NCBI GenBank assembly: GCA_938020445.1
Contig: CALIIC010000075.1
Location: 1 to 63,422, forward strand
Origin: an uncultured Flavobacteriaceae bacterium
GTDB taxonomy: Bacteria > Bacteroidota > Bacteroidia > Flavobacteriales > Flavobacteriaceae
Reading direction: 5' to 3'
Length of the DNA: 63,422 nt
The notes below the pieces were generated by a model, which had not been told where the DNA came from, made no database searches, and saw only the letters and a list, made by a program, of their open reading frames with translations. This document shows positions 27,273-36,948 of the stretch, piece after piece. A program made the translations under genes and the position numbers. Position 1 is the stretch's first letter; the number at the start of each line of letters is the position of its first letter.

Positions 27273-28850
27273 TTAGTTTTCGTCCACATATGTATCAAAC
27301 AACGATTTCCCGTTCATAGGCCAAAACTTGAATTCAGGAAGCGCATATTCATCTGTTAAAGTTGATTTGAACGTTTCAAAACTCGTTTCACTAAAATCGA
27401 TCGTCATAAATTCGAAGGTGGCATCCGCAAGTTCTGGATTGCCAAAAATGAAGGCCCTTTTTGCGTTGTGAAATCCTCTTTTCACGGTTATTAAATGCCC
27501 TTTTTTAAGGGTTTTCATTAAAAAGGTAGCGTTTTCATAAGGAGTGCTAAGATCCATATCTCCTTGTATCAGTAAGATGGGAATACTGTGTTCTTTGTGT
27601 ACCCTGAAATCGTTGGGAACTTTAGGAGCGGGGCAGATATCTCTTGTCGCTGTATAATGACTATTGATATCGCCCAACCACCGTGTTGCCGGCCGCTTAT
27701 TGATTACTTCCTCACGCGCTTTTGAAATCCCAAGACTGTTGTTAAAGAGGGGATTGATCATTAGGGAACCGGAGTTGTACATGCGGCCGCTTGATAACAC
27801 GGCAAGGTATCTAAAATCTCCATGGTACATTTCTGTGATGTATTTTGGCCAGGACGCTATCTCGGCACTGTACGATTTAACCCGCGGGTTGAGCTTGTTA
27901 AACCGTAGATCATCGGCACCAACAACGATTGTTTCATCTTGTCCATCATTGAAACCTTCCAGTACTACCGTCTGAGGTGTCTTTTCCAAGCGTTCTATAA
28001 CGGCTTTGAATGCGGCTATTAATCCTATTTCTGGGAGGTCTTTGGCAATATTGGGATCTTCGAGTGCATATGCTTCTATCTTTTCAAGTACTTTCCAAAT
28101 TCCTTGGGGGTCATCATAGTTATGATCTAGTGGTTCAATTCCAGAGAATAGCGCGCGATCAACGCGTGTAGGATAGCGTTGAATGTAGCCAAGTGCCCAT
28201 TGGGATGCAAAGCTATTGCCCATTAGGGCTATTTTCTCTGTATCGAGATAAGATCGTACAGCTTCAATATCATCTACGAAATGCATAATATCGTACCCTT
28301 GAAGGTCCACACCACTATCCTTGTATCGTTTAATGGCCTCACTGTAAGCAGCTTTCCTATTCGCATTTCTAATGCTTAAATCAAAAGGGGTTTCCAAAGT
28401 GCCACCATTGTTCCATTTGTATTTAAATTCAGGGATTTGCATTCCGGGGGTATCGGAATTGCCCCTTTGATTAATTAAGATTACATCCCGGTTCTTATTT
28501 ACAAAATTCAATTCATAGCGCCATGCTTCGGCCCTACGACCGTTGTAGAATACCTCTGTAGCATAGGGCTCTCCCGGCCCGGCCCCCAAGAAAACTACAG
28601 GCGCTAGGGTAGCGGTATCCTTTGCGGGAAATCTAAAAAAATGCAGTGGAATTTTTCTGCTGTTTGGGTCATTTCGATTTTCGGGTACGAATAACATATT
28701 TTCAGTACCACTAAAAGACCACTCATCATCTGATACGTGCACCGGTTGGGAAATAACAAATTGGTTTGGATGATCAACAGCAGTTTTATGTTGGTTCTGT
28801 TCACAAGAAACTAAGAAAATGACAAAACCGAAGAGTAGAATATTTTTCAT
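27273..28850 (-). CDS. Alpha/beta-hydrolase lipoprotein, tripeptidyl-aminopeptidase/S33-like
   Basis: 525 residues with a lipobox (FLVSC). Catalytic features: VFLGAGPGEP at the oxyanion site, INQRGNSDTPG, nucleophile elbow GNSFASQWALGYIQRYP, Asp region GDMDLSTPYENA, His region KRGFHNAKRAF. The lid-rich architecture and length fit exported S33 peptidases (proline iminopeptidase/tripeptidyl aminopeptidase), though esterase activity cannot be excluded. Follows the AraC-type regulator gene on the same strand, with an inverted repeat just before its start. Confidence 0.82.
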   Translation of the reverse strand: MKNILLFGFVIFLVSCEQNQHKTAVDHPNQFVISQPVHVSDDEWSFSGTENMLFVPENRNDPNSRKIPLHFFRFPAKDTATLAPVVFLGAGPGEPYATEVFYNGRRAEAWRYELNFVNKNRDVILINQRGNSDTPGMQIPEFKYKWNNGGTLETPFDLSIRNANRKAAYSEAIKRYKDSGVDLQGYDIMHFVDDIEAVRSYLDTEKIALMGNSFASQWALGYIQRYPTRVDRALFSGIEPLDHNYDDPQGIWKVLEKIEAYALEDPNIAKDLPEIGLIAAFKAVIERLEKTPQTVVLEGFNDGQDETIVVGADDLRFNKLNPRVKSYSAEIASWPKYITEMYHGDFRYLAVLSSGRMYNSGSLMINPLFNNSLGISKAREEVINKRPATRWLGDINSHYTATRDICPAPKVPNDFRVHKEHSIPILLIQGDMDLSTPYENATFLMKTLKKGHLITVKRGFHNAKRAFIFGNPELADATFEFMTIDFSETSFETFKSTLTDEYALPEFKFWPMNGKSLFDTYVDEN

Positions 28851-28858
28851 ATTCCAAA

Positions 28859-28882
28859 ACTAGTATCTGTTTTAATACCAGT
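28859..28882. promoter_or_regulatory. Inverted repeat just upstream of the S33-like hydrolase start
   Basis: ACTAGTAT / ATACCAGT, 8-bp arms (one G-U pair) with 8-bp spacing, ending 9 bp before the hydrolase ATG. It could be an operator for the AraC-type regulator encoded next to it, or a weak hairpin at the end of that gene. Confidence 0.3.
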
Positions 28883-28913
28883 CTTGTAGAATTGAGACAA
28901 CACAATTTGAGCA

Positions 28914-29750
28914 TCATACTTTCCAAAAAAGAATATCGTCTACAATCTCGAGCTGCTCAAAAAGTTGTTTGGGTGTAAGGTCACATCTAGACTTTATTTG
29001 ATGGTTAAAATCTGGTTGATCATAGTAATTACTTTCCAAGGCAATTTTGGAAAGGTGTTTTGTCTCTTGTTTCTTTTGAAAATTCAATAAGGCCTTTCTA
29101 AACTTAATTATGGAGGTATATTCTTCCATAGAATATCCCAGGTGTTTTTTAAACCTTCGCAATAAGGTTCGTCGGCTCATTCCTAGTTTATTCGAAAGCT
29201 CGGAAACTTTGATAGGAACTGAAGATGTTACCAGGTAGTCGATTGCCCTTAATACTTCTATTTCATTAAAAGGGTGGTATTTTTCTATGAAGAACGCATC
29301 CAATAAATCACGTTTTGTTTTCAAATTTTCCGCAGCATAAACGGCGTCCAGACATCGTTCAAAAGATATACCCAGCGCATGGAATTTGGAAAAGTGTTTT
29401 TCTAAATGATGAGACAAAGGAGCCTGTAAAAAATGATTGATTCCCCCAGGATGAAAAACAATGGCCACTCTGTTTAAAGGACCGTAAAATTCTACCTCCT
29501 GATATTTTTCTACCAGGCCTACCAATAGTTGTGAATAGCTACCGTTCTTTTGATAGTGTTGCTTTCTATACCGTCCTTCCGAACTGGTCACCGAGTCTTT
29601 GTATACACTAATGGTGGTGGTTATGTTTTGGTAAAAGGTTACCTTGGAATAAAAATCAAGGTCTTCTGAAGCATGCACATAATACCCCTTGATCCATTTT
29701 GTTAAAATGGGGTTCTTAGGACGAATAAATTTCACATGACCAATTTCCAT
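28914..29750 (-). CDS. AraC-family transcriptional regulator with DUF6597-type N-terminal domain
   Basis: 278 residues. The C-terminal ~100 residues hold the two helix-turn-helices of AraC (VSELSNKLGMSRRTLLRRFKKHLGYSMEEY and ALESNYYDQPDFNHQIKSRCDLTPKQLF). The N-terminal ~150 residues (HVKFIRPKNPILTKWIKGYYV, VIVFHPGG-like AIVFHPGGINHFL) resemble the DUF6597 sensor domain common in Bacteroidota AraC regulators. Lies 73 bp behind the cysteine desulfurase gene and ahead of the S33-like hydrolase gene, which may be its target. Effector unknown. Confidence 0.85.
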   Translation of the reverse strand: MEIGHVKFIRPKNPILTKWIKGYYVHASEDLDFYSKVTFYQNITTTISVYKDSVTSSEGRYRKQHYQKNGSYSQLLVGLVEKYQEVEFYGPLNRVAIVFHPGGINHFLQAPLSHHLEKHFSKFHALGISFERCLDAVYAAENLKTKRDLLDAFFIEKYHPFNEIEVLRAIDYLVTSSVPIKVSELSNKLGMSRRTLLRRFKKHLGYSMEEYTSIIKFRKALLNFQKKQETKHLSKIALESNYYDQPDFNHQIKSRCDLTPKQLFEQLEIVDDILFWKV

Positions 29751-29823
29751 TCTGGCATTTTCTTTATCGGGTCAATAGGGAATGTACCGTAATGACTTGT
29801 ATACGTTAAACGCATGATTGCTT

Positions 29824-30999
29824 TTAAACGCGTCTTTCCCACAATATATTGGCTTCTCTTGATTTGTTAACCACCGCTGTTATGATGTTTATTGCGTTTT
29901 CAATTTCTTCCTCGGTTGTGTAAAGACCAATACTTAATCGTATGGAGGCATACGCCAGGCTATCCGGTACTCCCATGGCCACTAGTACGTGGGAAGGGGA
30001 GGTGGATGTGGAATTACAGGCCGAACCATTCGAAACCGCCAATTGTCCGCTTAAAGCACTTAAAAGATTTGCACCATCTACATACGGGAAAGAAATATGT
30101 ACGGTATTGGGCAATCGTTGCTCGGTTAGGCTATTGGAAATCGCAAGGTCAATGGCCAAAAGACCATTTTCTAAACGCTCCCTGAGTGCCTGTATTCGTT
30201 TTGTTTCCGATGTAAGGTTCTGATAGGCCAATTCAATGGCCTTTGCCAAACCAACGATGAATGGCGTATTAATCGTTCCGCCCCGTTGTCCCTTTTGTTG
30301 ACCGCCTCCTTGAAGTAAACTGGGTAGTGCCTCGTAGTTTCCATTCTCTTTGCAATAAACCAGGCCAATACCTTTAGGACCATATACCTTATGGCCTGAG
30401 AAACAAGCAAAATCCACTAATGTTAAAATGGGAGTGAGGTCTATTTTGCCAAGCGCTTGGGTAGTGTCCGAAAATAGAAGACTTCCATTTTCATGAACCA
30501 AACGAGCGATTTTGTCCAATGGTTGTATGACGCCTGTTTCATTATTGGCAACCATCACCGATACAAGTATCGTAGCTGGTCGCAAAGCTTTTTGTAAATC
30601 GGCCAATGGCAGCAGTCCGTTTGAATGAACGTCCAAATAGGTTACTTCACAACCCTCTGATTCTAAAAAAGCGCAACAGTCTAAAACGGCTTTATGCTCG
30701 GCTTTAGTGGTAATGATATGATTACCTCGCGCTTGCATTTTCTTTACGACTCCCTTCAATACCATATTAATACTCTCAGTAGAACCAGAGGTATAAATGA
30801 GACTGCTTGTGGTGACGCCCAAAACACCTGCAATACTTTCTGTAGCATCTTCCACGGCACTTTTTGCCAACCAGCCATAAGGGTGGTGACTACTAGAAGG
30901 GTTGCCAAAATCATTGGTAAAATAGGGCAGCATGGCAGCTACTACCTCTTCACGGCATGGGGTCGTTGCATTGTAATCAAAATAGGATTGGGCGTACAT
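29824..30999 (-). CDS. Cysteine desulfurase, NifS/IscS type
   Basis: 391 residues. Class V aminotransferase fold: FDYNATTPC at the N-terminus, NPSSSHHPYG, PLP lysine in SGHKVYGPKG, and the active-site cysteine loop SNGSACNSTSTSPSHVL. It removes sulfur from cysteine as a persulfide. Divergent from coxM and near xdhC, so it is probably the sulfur donor for the Mo=S or Mo-S-Cu site, analogous to Rhodobacter NifS4 working with XdhC. A general Fe-S role is the alternative. Confidence 0.9.
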   Translation of the reverse strand: MYAQSYFDYNATTPCREEVVAAMLPYFTNDFGNPSSSHHPYGWLAKSAVEDATESIAGVLGVTTSSLIYTSGSTESINMVLKGVVKKMQARGNHIITTKAEHKAVLDCCAFLESEGCEVTYLDVHSNGLLPLADLQKALRPATILVSVMVANNETGVIQPLDKIARLVHENGSLLFSDTTQALGKIDLTPILTLVDFACFSGHKVYGPKGIGLVYCKENGNYEALPSLLQGGGQQKGQRGGTINTPFIVGLAKAIELAYQNLTSETKRIQALRERLENGLLAIDLAISNSLTEQRLPNTVHISFPYVDGANLLSALSGQLAVSNGSACNSTSTSPSHVLVAMGVPDSLAYASIRLSIGLYTTEEEIENAINIITAVVNKSREANILWERRV

Positions 31000-31094
31000 T
31001 ATTATTAAGGGGTTTTACTAAGGCTCTTTTATGGGCCATTCGGTCTAAATTTCTACCAGGAATTAAAATCCTTGCAAAGGACCGAAGGCATTCA

Positions 31095-31118
31095 AATACT
31101 GTTGGCAAATTCAGTATT
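31095..31118. promoter_or_regulatory. Inverted repeat in the nifS-coxM divergent intergenic region
   Basis: AATACTG / CAGTATT, 7-bp arms, 10-bp spacer, inside the AT-rich 287-bp region between the divergent nifS-like and coxM genes. Operator candidate only; no matching second copy was found upstream of the other molybdenum genes. Confidence 0.25.
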
Positions 31119-31286
31119 AAATATACATATTCTAATCATACCATAAAGTGGGGTAATAAATGCTACTAAAAAAGGATTTTCTTACTTAAAATTATTAAAT
31201 TATTATCTATGGTAGTTCTGAATTGTCAAATCAAAATAAAAACGATATATTTATTGCATACCTCTTAATTTAACTCATAAAAAATT

Positions 31287-32156
31287 ATGATTCCAGCTAA
31301 TTTCAATTATCACAAAGCGAGCTCAGTCAGTGAGGCTATTGCTTTGTCTCAAGAGCTTGGAGAAGAGGCGAAATACATGTCGGGCGGCCATAGTCTGTTG
31401 CCGATGATGAAACTTCGCTTCGCTACTCCTGAACACATTATCGATATCAGTAAAATTGATGGGCTTTCTTACATCAAAGAAGAAGGTGACATGCTCAAAA
31501 TAGGAGCCTTGACCACGCAGACAGAGATGGAGCACAATGCACTGCTAAAAGAAAAGTACCCCATTCTTGGAGATGCAATCTGGTTGACCGCCGACCCATC
31601 CGTTAGAAATGTAGGTACTATTGGAGGTAACATAGCGCATGGTGATGCAGCGAATGATCAGCCGGCATTGATGTTGGCCATGCGTGCAACTGTTGTTGCG
31701 GAAGGCGCGGACGGAACGAAATCAATTCCTATTGATGATTTTTTTCACGGATTTTATATGACCGCATTGGAACCTTCCGATGTGCTGGTGGAAATACAAA
31801 TACCAAAAGCCAAAAAGGGTAGTGGTGGAGCCTATCATAAAGTGGAACGTAAAGTAGGAGATTACGCCACTGCGGGAGTTGCCGTTTATGTGGAACTGGA
31901 TGTGGATGGCGTATGTCAAGAAATTGGCATCGGATTAACGAACGTGAGTGCCGTACCAATGCGTTTGGAAAGAGGAGAGGCTTTGTTACGAGGACAAAAA
32001 ATTACGGATGAGTTGATTTCTGAAGTAGGGCAAGTGGCCAGTGAAGACTGCGAACCAGAATCTGACTTAAGAGGTTCGGAGGCCTATAAACGATCTATCG
32101 TAAATACAATTACAAAAAGAATGTTGAACAAGGCTTTGGAAAGAGCAAGACAATAA
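31287..32156 (+). CDS. coxM: Aerobic carbon monoxide dehydrogenase FAD subunit
   Basis: 289 residues, typical length for CoxM. FAD-binding motifs: [17 protein letters not shown] (the AGGxSLxP region) and [19 protein letters not shown] (TIGG). The C-terminal CO_deh_flav_C domain follows (ISNVSAVP-like [18 protein letters not shown]). It passes electrons from the iron-sulfur subunit to quinones or other acceptors. First gene of coxMSL, which is the order of form I enzymes; 7 bp separate it from coxS. Confidence 0.94.
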   Translation: MIPANFNYHKASSVSEAIALSQELGEEAKYMSGGHSLLPMMKLRFATPEHIIDISKIDGLSYIKEEGDMLKIGALTTQTEMEHNALLKEKYPILGDAIWLTADPSVRNVGTIGGNIAHGDAANDQPALMLAMRATVVAEGADGTKSIPIDDFFHGFYMTALEPSDVLVEIQIPKAKKGSGGAYHKVERKVGDYATAGVAVYVELDVDGVCQEIGIGLTNVSAVPMRLERGEALLRGQKITDELISEVGQVASEDCEPESDLRGSEAYKRSIVNTITKRMLNKALERARQ

Positions 32157-32163
32157 AACAGCT

Positions 32164-32652
32164 ATGGCAAAACATACTATTACAATGACGATTAATGGGG
32201 AAAGCGTTTCTGCGGAAGTTGATTCGCGTTTGCTCCTCGTTCACTTTATAAGAGAGAACTTAGATTTAACAGGCACCCATATTGGTTGTGACACCTCCAA
32301 CTGCGGTGCGTGCACGATTCTATTAGATGGAAAATCGATTAAATCCTGTACATATTTGGCGGTTCGTGCCGATGGGGCAGCGATTACGACCATTGAAGGT
32401 TTGGCCGCCGAAGGCACCAACCACCCATTGCAACAAGCTTTTCATGACCAGCACGGCCTCCATTGCGGATTTTGTACTCCGGGAATGATTTTGCGATCGG
32501 TAGATCTTTTAAAGAACAACCCGAACCCTACCGAAGAAGAAATACGTTGGGGAATCTCTGGCAATCTATGTCGTTGTACAGGTTACAATAATATAGTAAA
32601 GTCGGTGCAACAGGCCGCGAAAGAAATGCAGAACCAATCAGAATCAGTCTAA
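32164..32652 (+). CDS. coxS: Aerobic carbon monoxide dehydrogenase [2Fe-2S] subunit
   Basis: 162 residues. N-proximal [2Fe-2S] ligands Cys42, Cys47, Cys50 in [12 protein letters not shown] plus Cys in IKSC; helical-domain cluster in [10 protein letters not shown] and GNLCRCTGY. The motif CGFCTPG is the CoxS/XdhA type, unlike CGYCQAG in the IorA-like protein of this window. It carries electrons from the Mo-Cu site to the FAD subunit. Sits between coxM and coxL, 18 bp before coxL. Confidence 0.95.
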   Translation: MAKHTITMTINGESVSAEVDSRLLLVHFIRENLDLTGTHIGCDTSNCGACTILLDGKSIKSCTYLAVRADGAAITTIEGLAAEGTNHPLQQAFHDQHGLHCGFCTPGMILRSVDLLKNNPNPTEEEIRWGISGNLCRCTGYNNIVKSVQQAAKEMQNQSESV

Positions 32653-32670
32653 CCTCATAAAAAGAAAACT

Positions 32671-35028
32671 ATGTTTAAATGCAAAACATCAGCAGAGGTT
32701 GGCGGAATGGGCCACTCTGTAAAACGAAAAGAAGACGCCCGTTTTTTACACGGGAAAGGGAATTATGTAGATGATGTAAAATTGCCGGGGCAGCTTACCA
32801 TGGTGATGGTCCGTAGTCCGTATGCTTATGCCAAGATAAAAAGTATCAATAAAGAAAAAGCCTTGGCGATACCGGGTGTATTGGCTGTTATTACAGGAGA
32901 AGATTTGGCCCAATACAATCTGCATTGGATGCCGACCCTCTTATCGGATACCCAAATGGTACTCCCGACGGATACGGTAATGCATCAATCACAGGAGGTA
33001 TGTGCTGTAATCGCTACAGATCGTTATATCGCGGTCGATGGTGCGGAAGCGGTTGAAGTAGATTACGAACCGATGCAAGCAATTGTAGATCCGTTCAAAG
33101 CGTTGGATAGCGATGCGCCTCTTTTACGTCCTGATAAAGAAGGGCAAGAAGACAATCAAATATATCATTGGGAACGAGGCGATCGTGCAAAGACCGATGA
33201 GGTGATTGCGAATGCCGATGTGGTAGTCAAAGAACGCATTTATCTTCCAAGAATTCACGTGGCTTCTATCGAAACCTGCGGTTGTGTGGCAAGTTATGAT
33301 AAGGATACCCAAAAGTTATTGGTTTATTTAACCACCCAGGCACCCCATGCCATTCGTACGGTTGTGGCCTTGGTGGCAGGTCATGTAGGACTGTCAGAGG
33401 AAAAAATACGTATCATCTCTCCGGATATCGGAGGCGGATTTGGTGGTAAAGTACCGGTATACCCCGCCTATGTGGTGGCAATTGCAGCAACTTTCCTAAT
33501 CGGAAAACCGGTAAAGTGGATCGAAGACCGTTCGGAGAATCTGGTAAACGGTTTTGCCCGGGATTACCATATGGATTGCGAGCTGGCTGCTACCAAGGAA
33601 GGTAAAATACAAGCTTTTAAAGTGTCTACGCTAGCAGATCATGGGTATACTGATTCTTCGGCAAACCCATCGAAGTATCCAACCGGGATGTTCTCGATTT
33701 GTACTGGCTCCTACGATTATGAACATGCCTTTGCAGAATTGGATGCGGTATACACCAACAAAGCTCCGGGAGGAGTGGCTTATCGATGTTCGTTTCGTGT
33801 GACGGAAGCAGTTCATGCCATTGAACGTATGGTGGATAAGCTTGCCGCTAAAATTGAAAAAGACCCTGCCTTATTGCGGTTAGAGAATTTTATTAAAAAA
33901 GAACAATTTCCGTATGATTCACCTTTGGGTTGGAGCTACGATAGTGGTGATTATGAAGCTACGCTTAAAAAAGCGATGGATATGATCGGCTATGACAACT
34001 ACAAACAGGAACAGGCCGAAAAACGCGCTCAAGGAAAATTAATGGGAATCGGGATCTGTACCTTCACAGAAGTGGTAGGGGCCGGGCCATCCAAAGACTT
34101 TGATATTTTGGGTATAGCCATGTTCGATAGCGCGGAGATTCGCGTACATCCTACAGGAAAAGCCCTGGCGCGTTTTGGAACGAAATCACAAGGACAGGGC
34201 CATGAGACGACCTATGCACAAATTTTGGCAGAGGAACTGGGAATTCCCTATACCGATATTGAAATTGATGAAGGGGATACGGATACTGCTCCTTATGGCT
34301 TGGGAACTTACGCGAGTAGAAGTACCCCTACGGCAGGTGCCGCAGCCGCTATTGCAGCGCGCAAACTAAAAGACAAAGGAAAGAAAATTGCAGCCTATTT
34401 ATTGGAAGTTAGTGAAGAAGATATTGAATGGGAGGTTGGTAAGTACTTCGTGAAAGGTGCTCCTGAAAAATCAAAAACGATTCAAGATGTGGCCTTTGCG
34501 GCCTATACCAATATTCCACCGGGCATGGAACCGGGTTTTGAAGCAACACACTACTACGACCCACCAAATTTAACCTTCCCGAACGGCGCCTATATCTGCG
34601 TCGTGGAAGTGGAGCAAGAAACCGGTGCGATCGATGTAAAACGTTTCGTGGCCATTGATGACTGTGGTAATATCATCAATCCGATGATTGTGGAAGGCCA
34701 GGTACATGGTGGTTTAACCCAGGGCATTGCGCCAGCAATGTACGAAGGAATCGAGTATGATGACGAAGGAAATGTATTGAACGGTACCCTCATGGATTAC
34801 CTCGTACCAACAGCTGTAGAATCACCCCATTGGGAAACGGGTCATACGATTACGCCCTCTCCCCATCATCCGTTGGGAGCAAAAGGGGTTGCTGAATCTC
34901 CAACCGTTGGAGCGCCTCCAGCAATTGCCAACGCGATTATAGATGCTTTGGCACCACTCGGAATCAAGCATTTGGATATTCCCATTACGCCAGCGAAAGT
35001 ATGGGAAGCTATCCAAGCACATAAGTAG
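32671..35028 (+). CDS. coxL: Aerobic carbon monoxide dehydrogenase large subunit, form I
   Basis: 785 residues. The active-site loop is AYRCSFR (Tyr371-Arg376, Cys373), fitting the form I signature AYxCSFR; form II enzymes have AYRGAGR instead. Cys373 would bind the copper of the Mo-S-Cu site. TTQAPHAIR and SPDIGGGFGGK match Moco-binding segments, and Glu742 in GVAESPTVGAPP matches the catalytic glutamate. No signal peptide, so cytoplasmic, probably at the inner membrane face. With coxM and coxS it should oxidise CO to CO2. Whether the host respires CO is inference from sequence. Confidence 0.95.
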   Translation: MFKCKTSAEVGGMGHSVKRKEDARFLHGKGNYVDDVKLPGQLTMVMVRSPYAYAKIKSINKEKALAIPGVLAVITGEDLAQYNLHWMPTLLSDTQMVLPTDTVMHQSQEVCAVIATDRYIAVDGAEAVEVDYEPMQAIVDPFKALDSDAPLLRPDKEGQEDNQIYHWERGDRAKTDEVIANADVVVKERIYLPRIHVASIETCGCVASYDKDTQKLLVYLTTQAPHAIRTVVALVAGHVGLSEEKIRIISPDIGGGFGGKVPVYPAYVVAIAATFLIGKPVKWIEDRSENLVNGFARDYHMDCELAATKEGKIQAFKVSTLADHGYTDSSANPSKYPTGMFSICTGSYDYEHAFAELDAVYTNKAPGGVAYRCSFRVTEAVHAIERMVDKLAAKIEKDPALLRLENFIKKEQFPYDSPLGWSYDSGDYEATLKKAMDMIGYDNYKQEQAEKRAQGKLMGIGICTFTEVVGAGPSKDFDILGIAMFDSAEIRVHPTGKALARFGTKSQGQGHETTYAQILAEELGIPYTDIEIDEGDTDTAPYGLGTYASRSTPTAGAAAAIAARKLKDKGKKIAAYLLEVSEEDIEWEVGKYFVKGAPEKSKTIQDVAFAAYTNIPPGMEPGFEATHYYDPPNLTFPNGAYICVVEVEQETGAIDVKRFVAIDDCGNIINPMIVEGQVHGGLTQGIAPAMYEGIEYDDEGNVLNGTLMDYLVPTAVESPHWETGHTITPSPHHPLGAKGVAESPTVGAPPAIANAIIDALAPLGIKHLDIPITPAKVWEAIQAHK

Positions 35029-35075
35029 AAGAAGTACCAAGTACAAAATTGAAACAAAAGAGAAAGGTAAAAGCG

Positions 35076-35097
35076 CCTCTCCTAAGAAAAGGAGAGG
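35076..35097 (+). other. Stem-loop between coxL and coxG
   Basis: CCTCTCCT / AGGAGAGG, 8-bp perfect stem, 6-nt loop, extendable with two more pairs. Lacks a T-tract, so it is likelier an mRNA-processing or stability hairpin protecting the coxMSL message than a terminator. Similar hairpins seem to recur in Bacteroidota intergenic DNA (from memory). Confidence 0.5.
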
Positions 35098-35166
35098 TGG
35101 TTTTCTGCTTTGGTCCAGAAAAGGGGAGCGGGCTGAAATTCCTAGCTCACAAAAAAGAACAGTAAA

Positions 35167-35637
35167 ATGAAAACACAATTAGATAAATCTTTCGAAGTAC
35201 CTCAAAATACCGATTTGGTTTGGGAACATTTGATCGATCCTGAAAAAATAATGGACTGTGTACCGGGAGTCTCTATAGATGAAAAAGTAGGCGATAATCA
35301 TTATAAGGGAAAAGTAGGTATGAAATTTGGCCCGATGGGGGTGAAGTACAATGCGGACATTTATTACAACGAAATAGATGTAGAGAATCGTAAAATTATA
35401 ATTTCTGGTGATGGTGTAGATGCTAAAGGAAATGGAAATGCAGAAATGAAAATGACGATTGACCTTTCTGATCGTGATGAAGGTGGTGTAAAATTAGATG
35501 CTATTATGGATGTTACCGTAAATGGTAAAATAGCACAATTTGGTTCTAGGCTAATATCTACGGTGTCAAATCAATTATTTAAGCAATTCGTTACAAATTT
35601 TTCGAAAAAACTGGCAGACGCGGAAGCGGCCGCCTAA
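35167..35637 (+). CDS. coxG: CoxG-type SRPBCC protein
   Basis: 156 residues of START/SRPBCC fold: DKSFEVPQNTDLVWEHLIDPEKIMDCVPGVS is the characteristic CoxG start, followed by GDNHYKGKVGMKFGPMGVKY and a C-terminal helix (LFKQFVTNFSKKLADA). CoxG is thought to tether CO dehydrogenase to the membrane or to help electron delivery. Only the SRPBCC domain is present, without the C-terminal membrane anchor seen in some homologs. Lies after a stem-loop behind coxL. Confidence 0.88.
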   Translation: MKTQLDKSFEVPQNTDLVWEHLIDPEKIMDCVPGVSIDEKVGDNHYKGKVGMKFGPMGVKYNADIYYNEIDVENRKIIISGDGVDAKGNGNAEMKMTIDLSDRDEGGVKLDAIMDVTVNGKIAQFGSRLISTVSNQLFKQFVTNFSKKLADAEAAA

Positions 35638-35658
35638 CAGTACACAAATCATTGAAGA

Positions 35659-35685
35659 AAAGCTATACACTTGTGGTATAGCTTT
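35659..35685 (+). terminator. Stem-loop after coxG, weak terminator or attenuator
   Basis: Perfect 10-bp stem AAAGCTATAC / GTATAGCTTT with a 7-nt loop, then an AT-rich but imperfect T-tract. It could reduce transcription from coxMSLG into coxDEF. Confidence 0.6.
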
Positions 35686-35707
35686 AACTTTTATAAAAAA
35701 TAAACTG

Positions 35708-36580
35708 TTGAATAAAGAAATCGAAAAGCTCATCGTCAATTTTTATGAGCACGACTACATTCTTGATGAAGCTTTGGCGACCTCCTTGTTTCTTTTGAAA
35801 AATTTGGAAAAGCCACTGTTGTTGGAAGGGAACCCAGGAGTGGGGAAAACGATGTTGGCGAAGACCTTGGCGGCTCATTTGGATACGACACTCATTCGCT
35901 TACAATGCTATGAAGGGTTGGATGTAAGTACCACGATTTATGAGTGGAATTACCAAAAGCAATTGTTGCATATTAAACTTTTTGAACAAGAAGCCGATAA
36001 AAAGGCGTTGGGAAACCAGATTTTCGGAATGGAGTATGTGCTCAAACGTCCATTATTGCAATCCATCAGTGCTAAAAAGCCAGTGGTACTATTGATAGAC
36101 GAAATTGATAGGGCCGATGAGGAATTCGAAGCGTATTTATTAGAATTGTTATCTGATTTTCAAATCAGCATTCCCGAATTGGGTACGATAGATGCGGTTT
36201 CAAAACCTTTGGTGCTATTAACCTCGAACCGTACAAGGGAGTTGAGTGATGCGTTGAGAAGACGTTGCCTTTATCATTGGGTCGATTTCCCTTCAAAGGC
36301 AAAAGAAATTGATATAATTGCTAAAAAACTACCAAATATAGAGGAGCAACTGGCTAGCCAGGTGGTCACCTTTATTCATAACCTTCGAAAATCGAGTTTG
36401 CACAAGCCTCCTGGTATTGCGGAATCTTTGGATTGGGCCAAGACACTTTTACTTATGAACGCTTCGAATATCACCGATGAATTGGTGCAAAACACGATTG
36501 GGAGTGTCCTTAAGCACAAAGACGATGTAGATTTTGTGAAAAATAAAACGGTCCAGGAATTTTTGTACCCTATTGACTAG
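35708..36580 (+). CDS. coxD: CoxD-type MoxR AAA+ ATPase
   Basis: 290 residues with a TTG start at 35708; no in-frame ATG fits the family N-terminus. Walker A GNPGVGKT, Walker B LLIDEIDRADEEFEAYLLELLSD, sensor 1 LLTSNRTRELSDALRRRCLYHW, and a MoxR lid domain. In Oligotropha, CoxD acts in sulfuration of the CODH cofactor. It normally partners the VWA protein CoxE, encoded after a 368-bp repeat-filled gap here instead of directly adjacent. Confidence 0.92.
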   Translation: MNKEIEKLIVNFYEHDYILDEALATSLFLLKNLEKPLLLEGNPGVGKTMLAKTLAAHLDTTLIRLQCYEGLDVSTTIYEWNYQKQLLHIKLFEQEADKKALGNQIFGMEYVLKRPLLQSISAKKPVVLLIDEIDRADEEFEAYLLELLSDFQISIPELGTIDAVSKPLVLLTSNRTRELSDALRRRCLYHWVDFPSKAKEIDIIAKKLPNIEEQLASQVVTFIHNLRKSSLHKPPGIAESLDWAKTLLLMNASNITDELVQNTIGSVLKHKDDVDFVKNKTVQEFLYPID

Positions 36581-36581
36581 T

Positions 36582-36616
36582 GGGCAGCGGGCAGCGGGCA
36601 GCGGGCAGTGGGCAGT
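36582..36616. repeat. Heptamer array GGGCAGY x5
   Basis: Five contiguous copies of GGGCAGC/GGGCAGT starting two bases after the coxD stop codon. Confidence 0.9.
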
Positions 36617-36800
36617 GAAAAGAACAGTTTTCAGTGAACTTTGAACAATTATGGATTTGAATTTGACATTTGTGCTTGAATTTAAACTCAACTTGACCCT
36701 AATCTGTCAGGTCGAGCCATGAGGCTTTGCTCAGTACAGGCCGGATCGAGACCTAGTTGAAGGGCAGATTCTGAATTTGGAAGTTTAAAAGAGGTTAGCT

Positions 36801-36849
36801 ACTGATTACTAAATACTGAATACTAATTACCGAATACTGAAAACTTGTT
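36801..36849. repeat. Degenerate heptamer array ACTRAWT x7
   Basis: Seven units in strict 7-bp phase (ACTGATT, ACTAAAT, ACTGAAT, ACTAATT, ACCGAAT, ACTGAAA, ACTTGTT). Its first 18 bases are exactly the reverse complement of an 18-base stretch at about 52819-52836. Confidence 0.85.
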
Positions 36850-36890
36850 TGAATTTCAATTTGACATTTGTATTTGAATTTATTTTTTTT

Positions 36891-36946
36891 CATCTAACAT
36901 CTAACATCTAACATCTAACATCTAACATCTAACATCTAACATCTAA
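36891..36946. repeat. Perfect heptamer array CATCTAA x8 abutting the coxE start
   Basis: Eight identical copies, ending two bases before the TTG start codon of coxE. The array occupies the position of the ribosome-binding region. Confidence 0.95.
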
Positions 36947-36948
36947 CA

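Larger units (their letters stand above)
36581..36948. repeat. Non-coding 368-bp spacer between coxD and coxE filled with short repeats
   Basis: Contains three heptamer arrays (listed separately), two copies of a TTTGAATTTGACATTTG-type element (36656-36683 and 36848-36881) and an imperfect hairpin element between about 36706 and 36760 with arms around GGTCGAG and TCGAGACC. No gene is apparent. The TTTGAATTTGACA element recurs in altered form at 52835-52870 upstream of the M16 peptidase gene. Confidence 0.75.

Noticed and set aside
32671..35028. Form II CoxL or xanthine dehydrogenase large subunit
   Set aside because: The loop reads AYRCSFR with the copper-binding Cys, and the gene order is M-S-L; form II and XDH lack this.
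36891..36946. CRISPR-like array
   Set aside because: Units are 7 bp, contiguous and without spacers; it is a simple tandem repeat.
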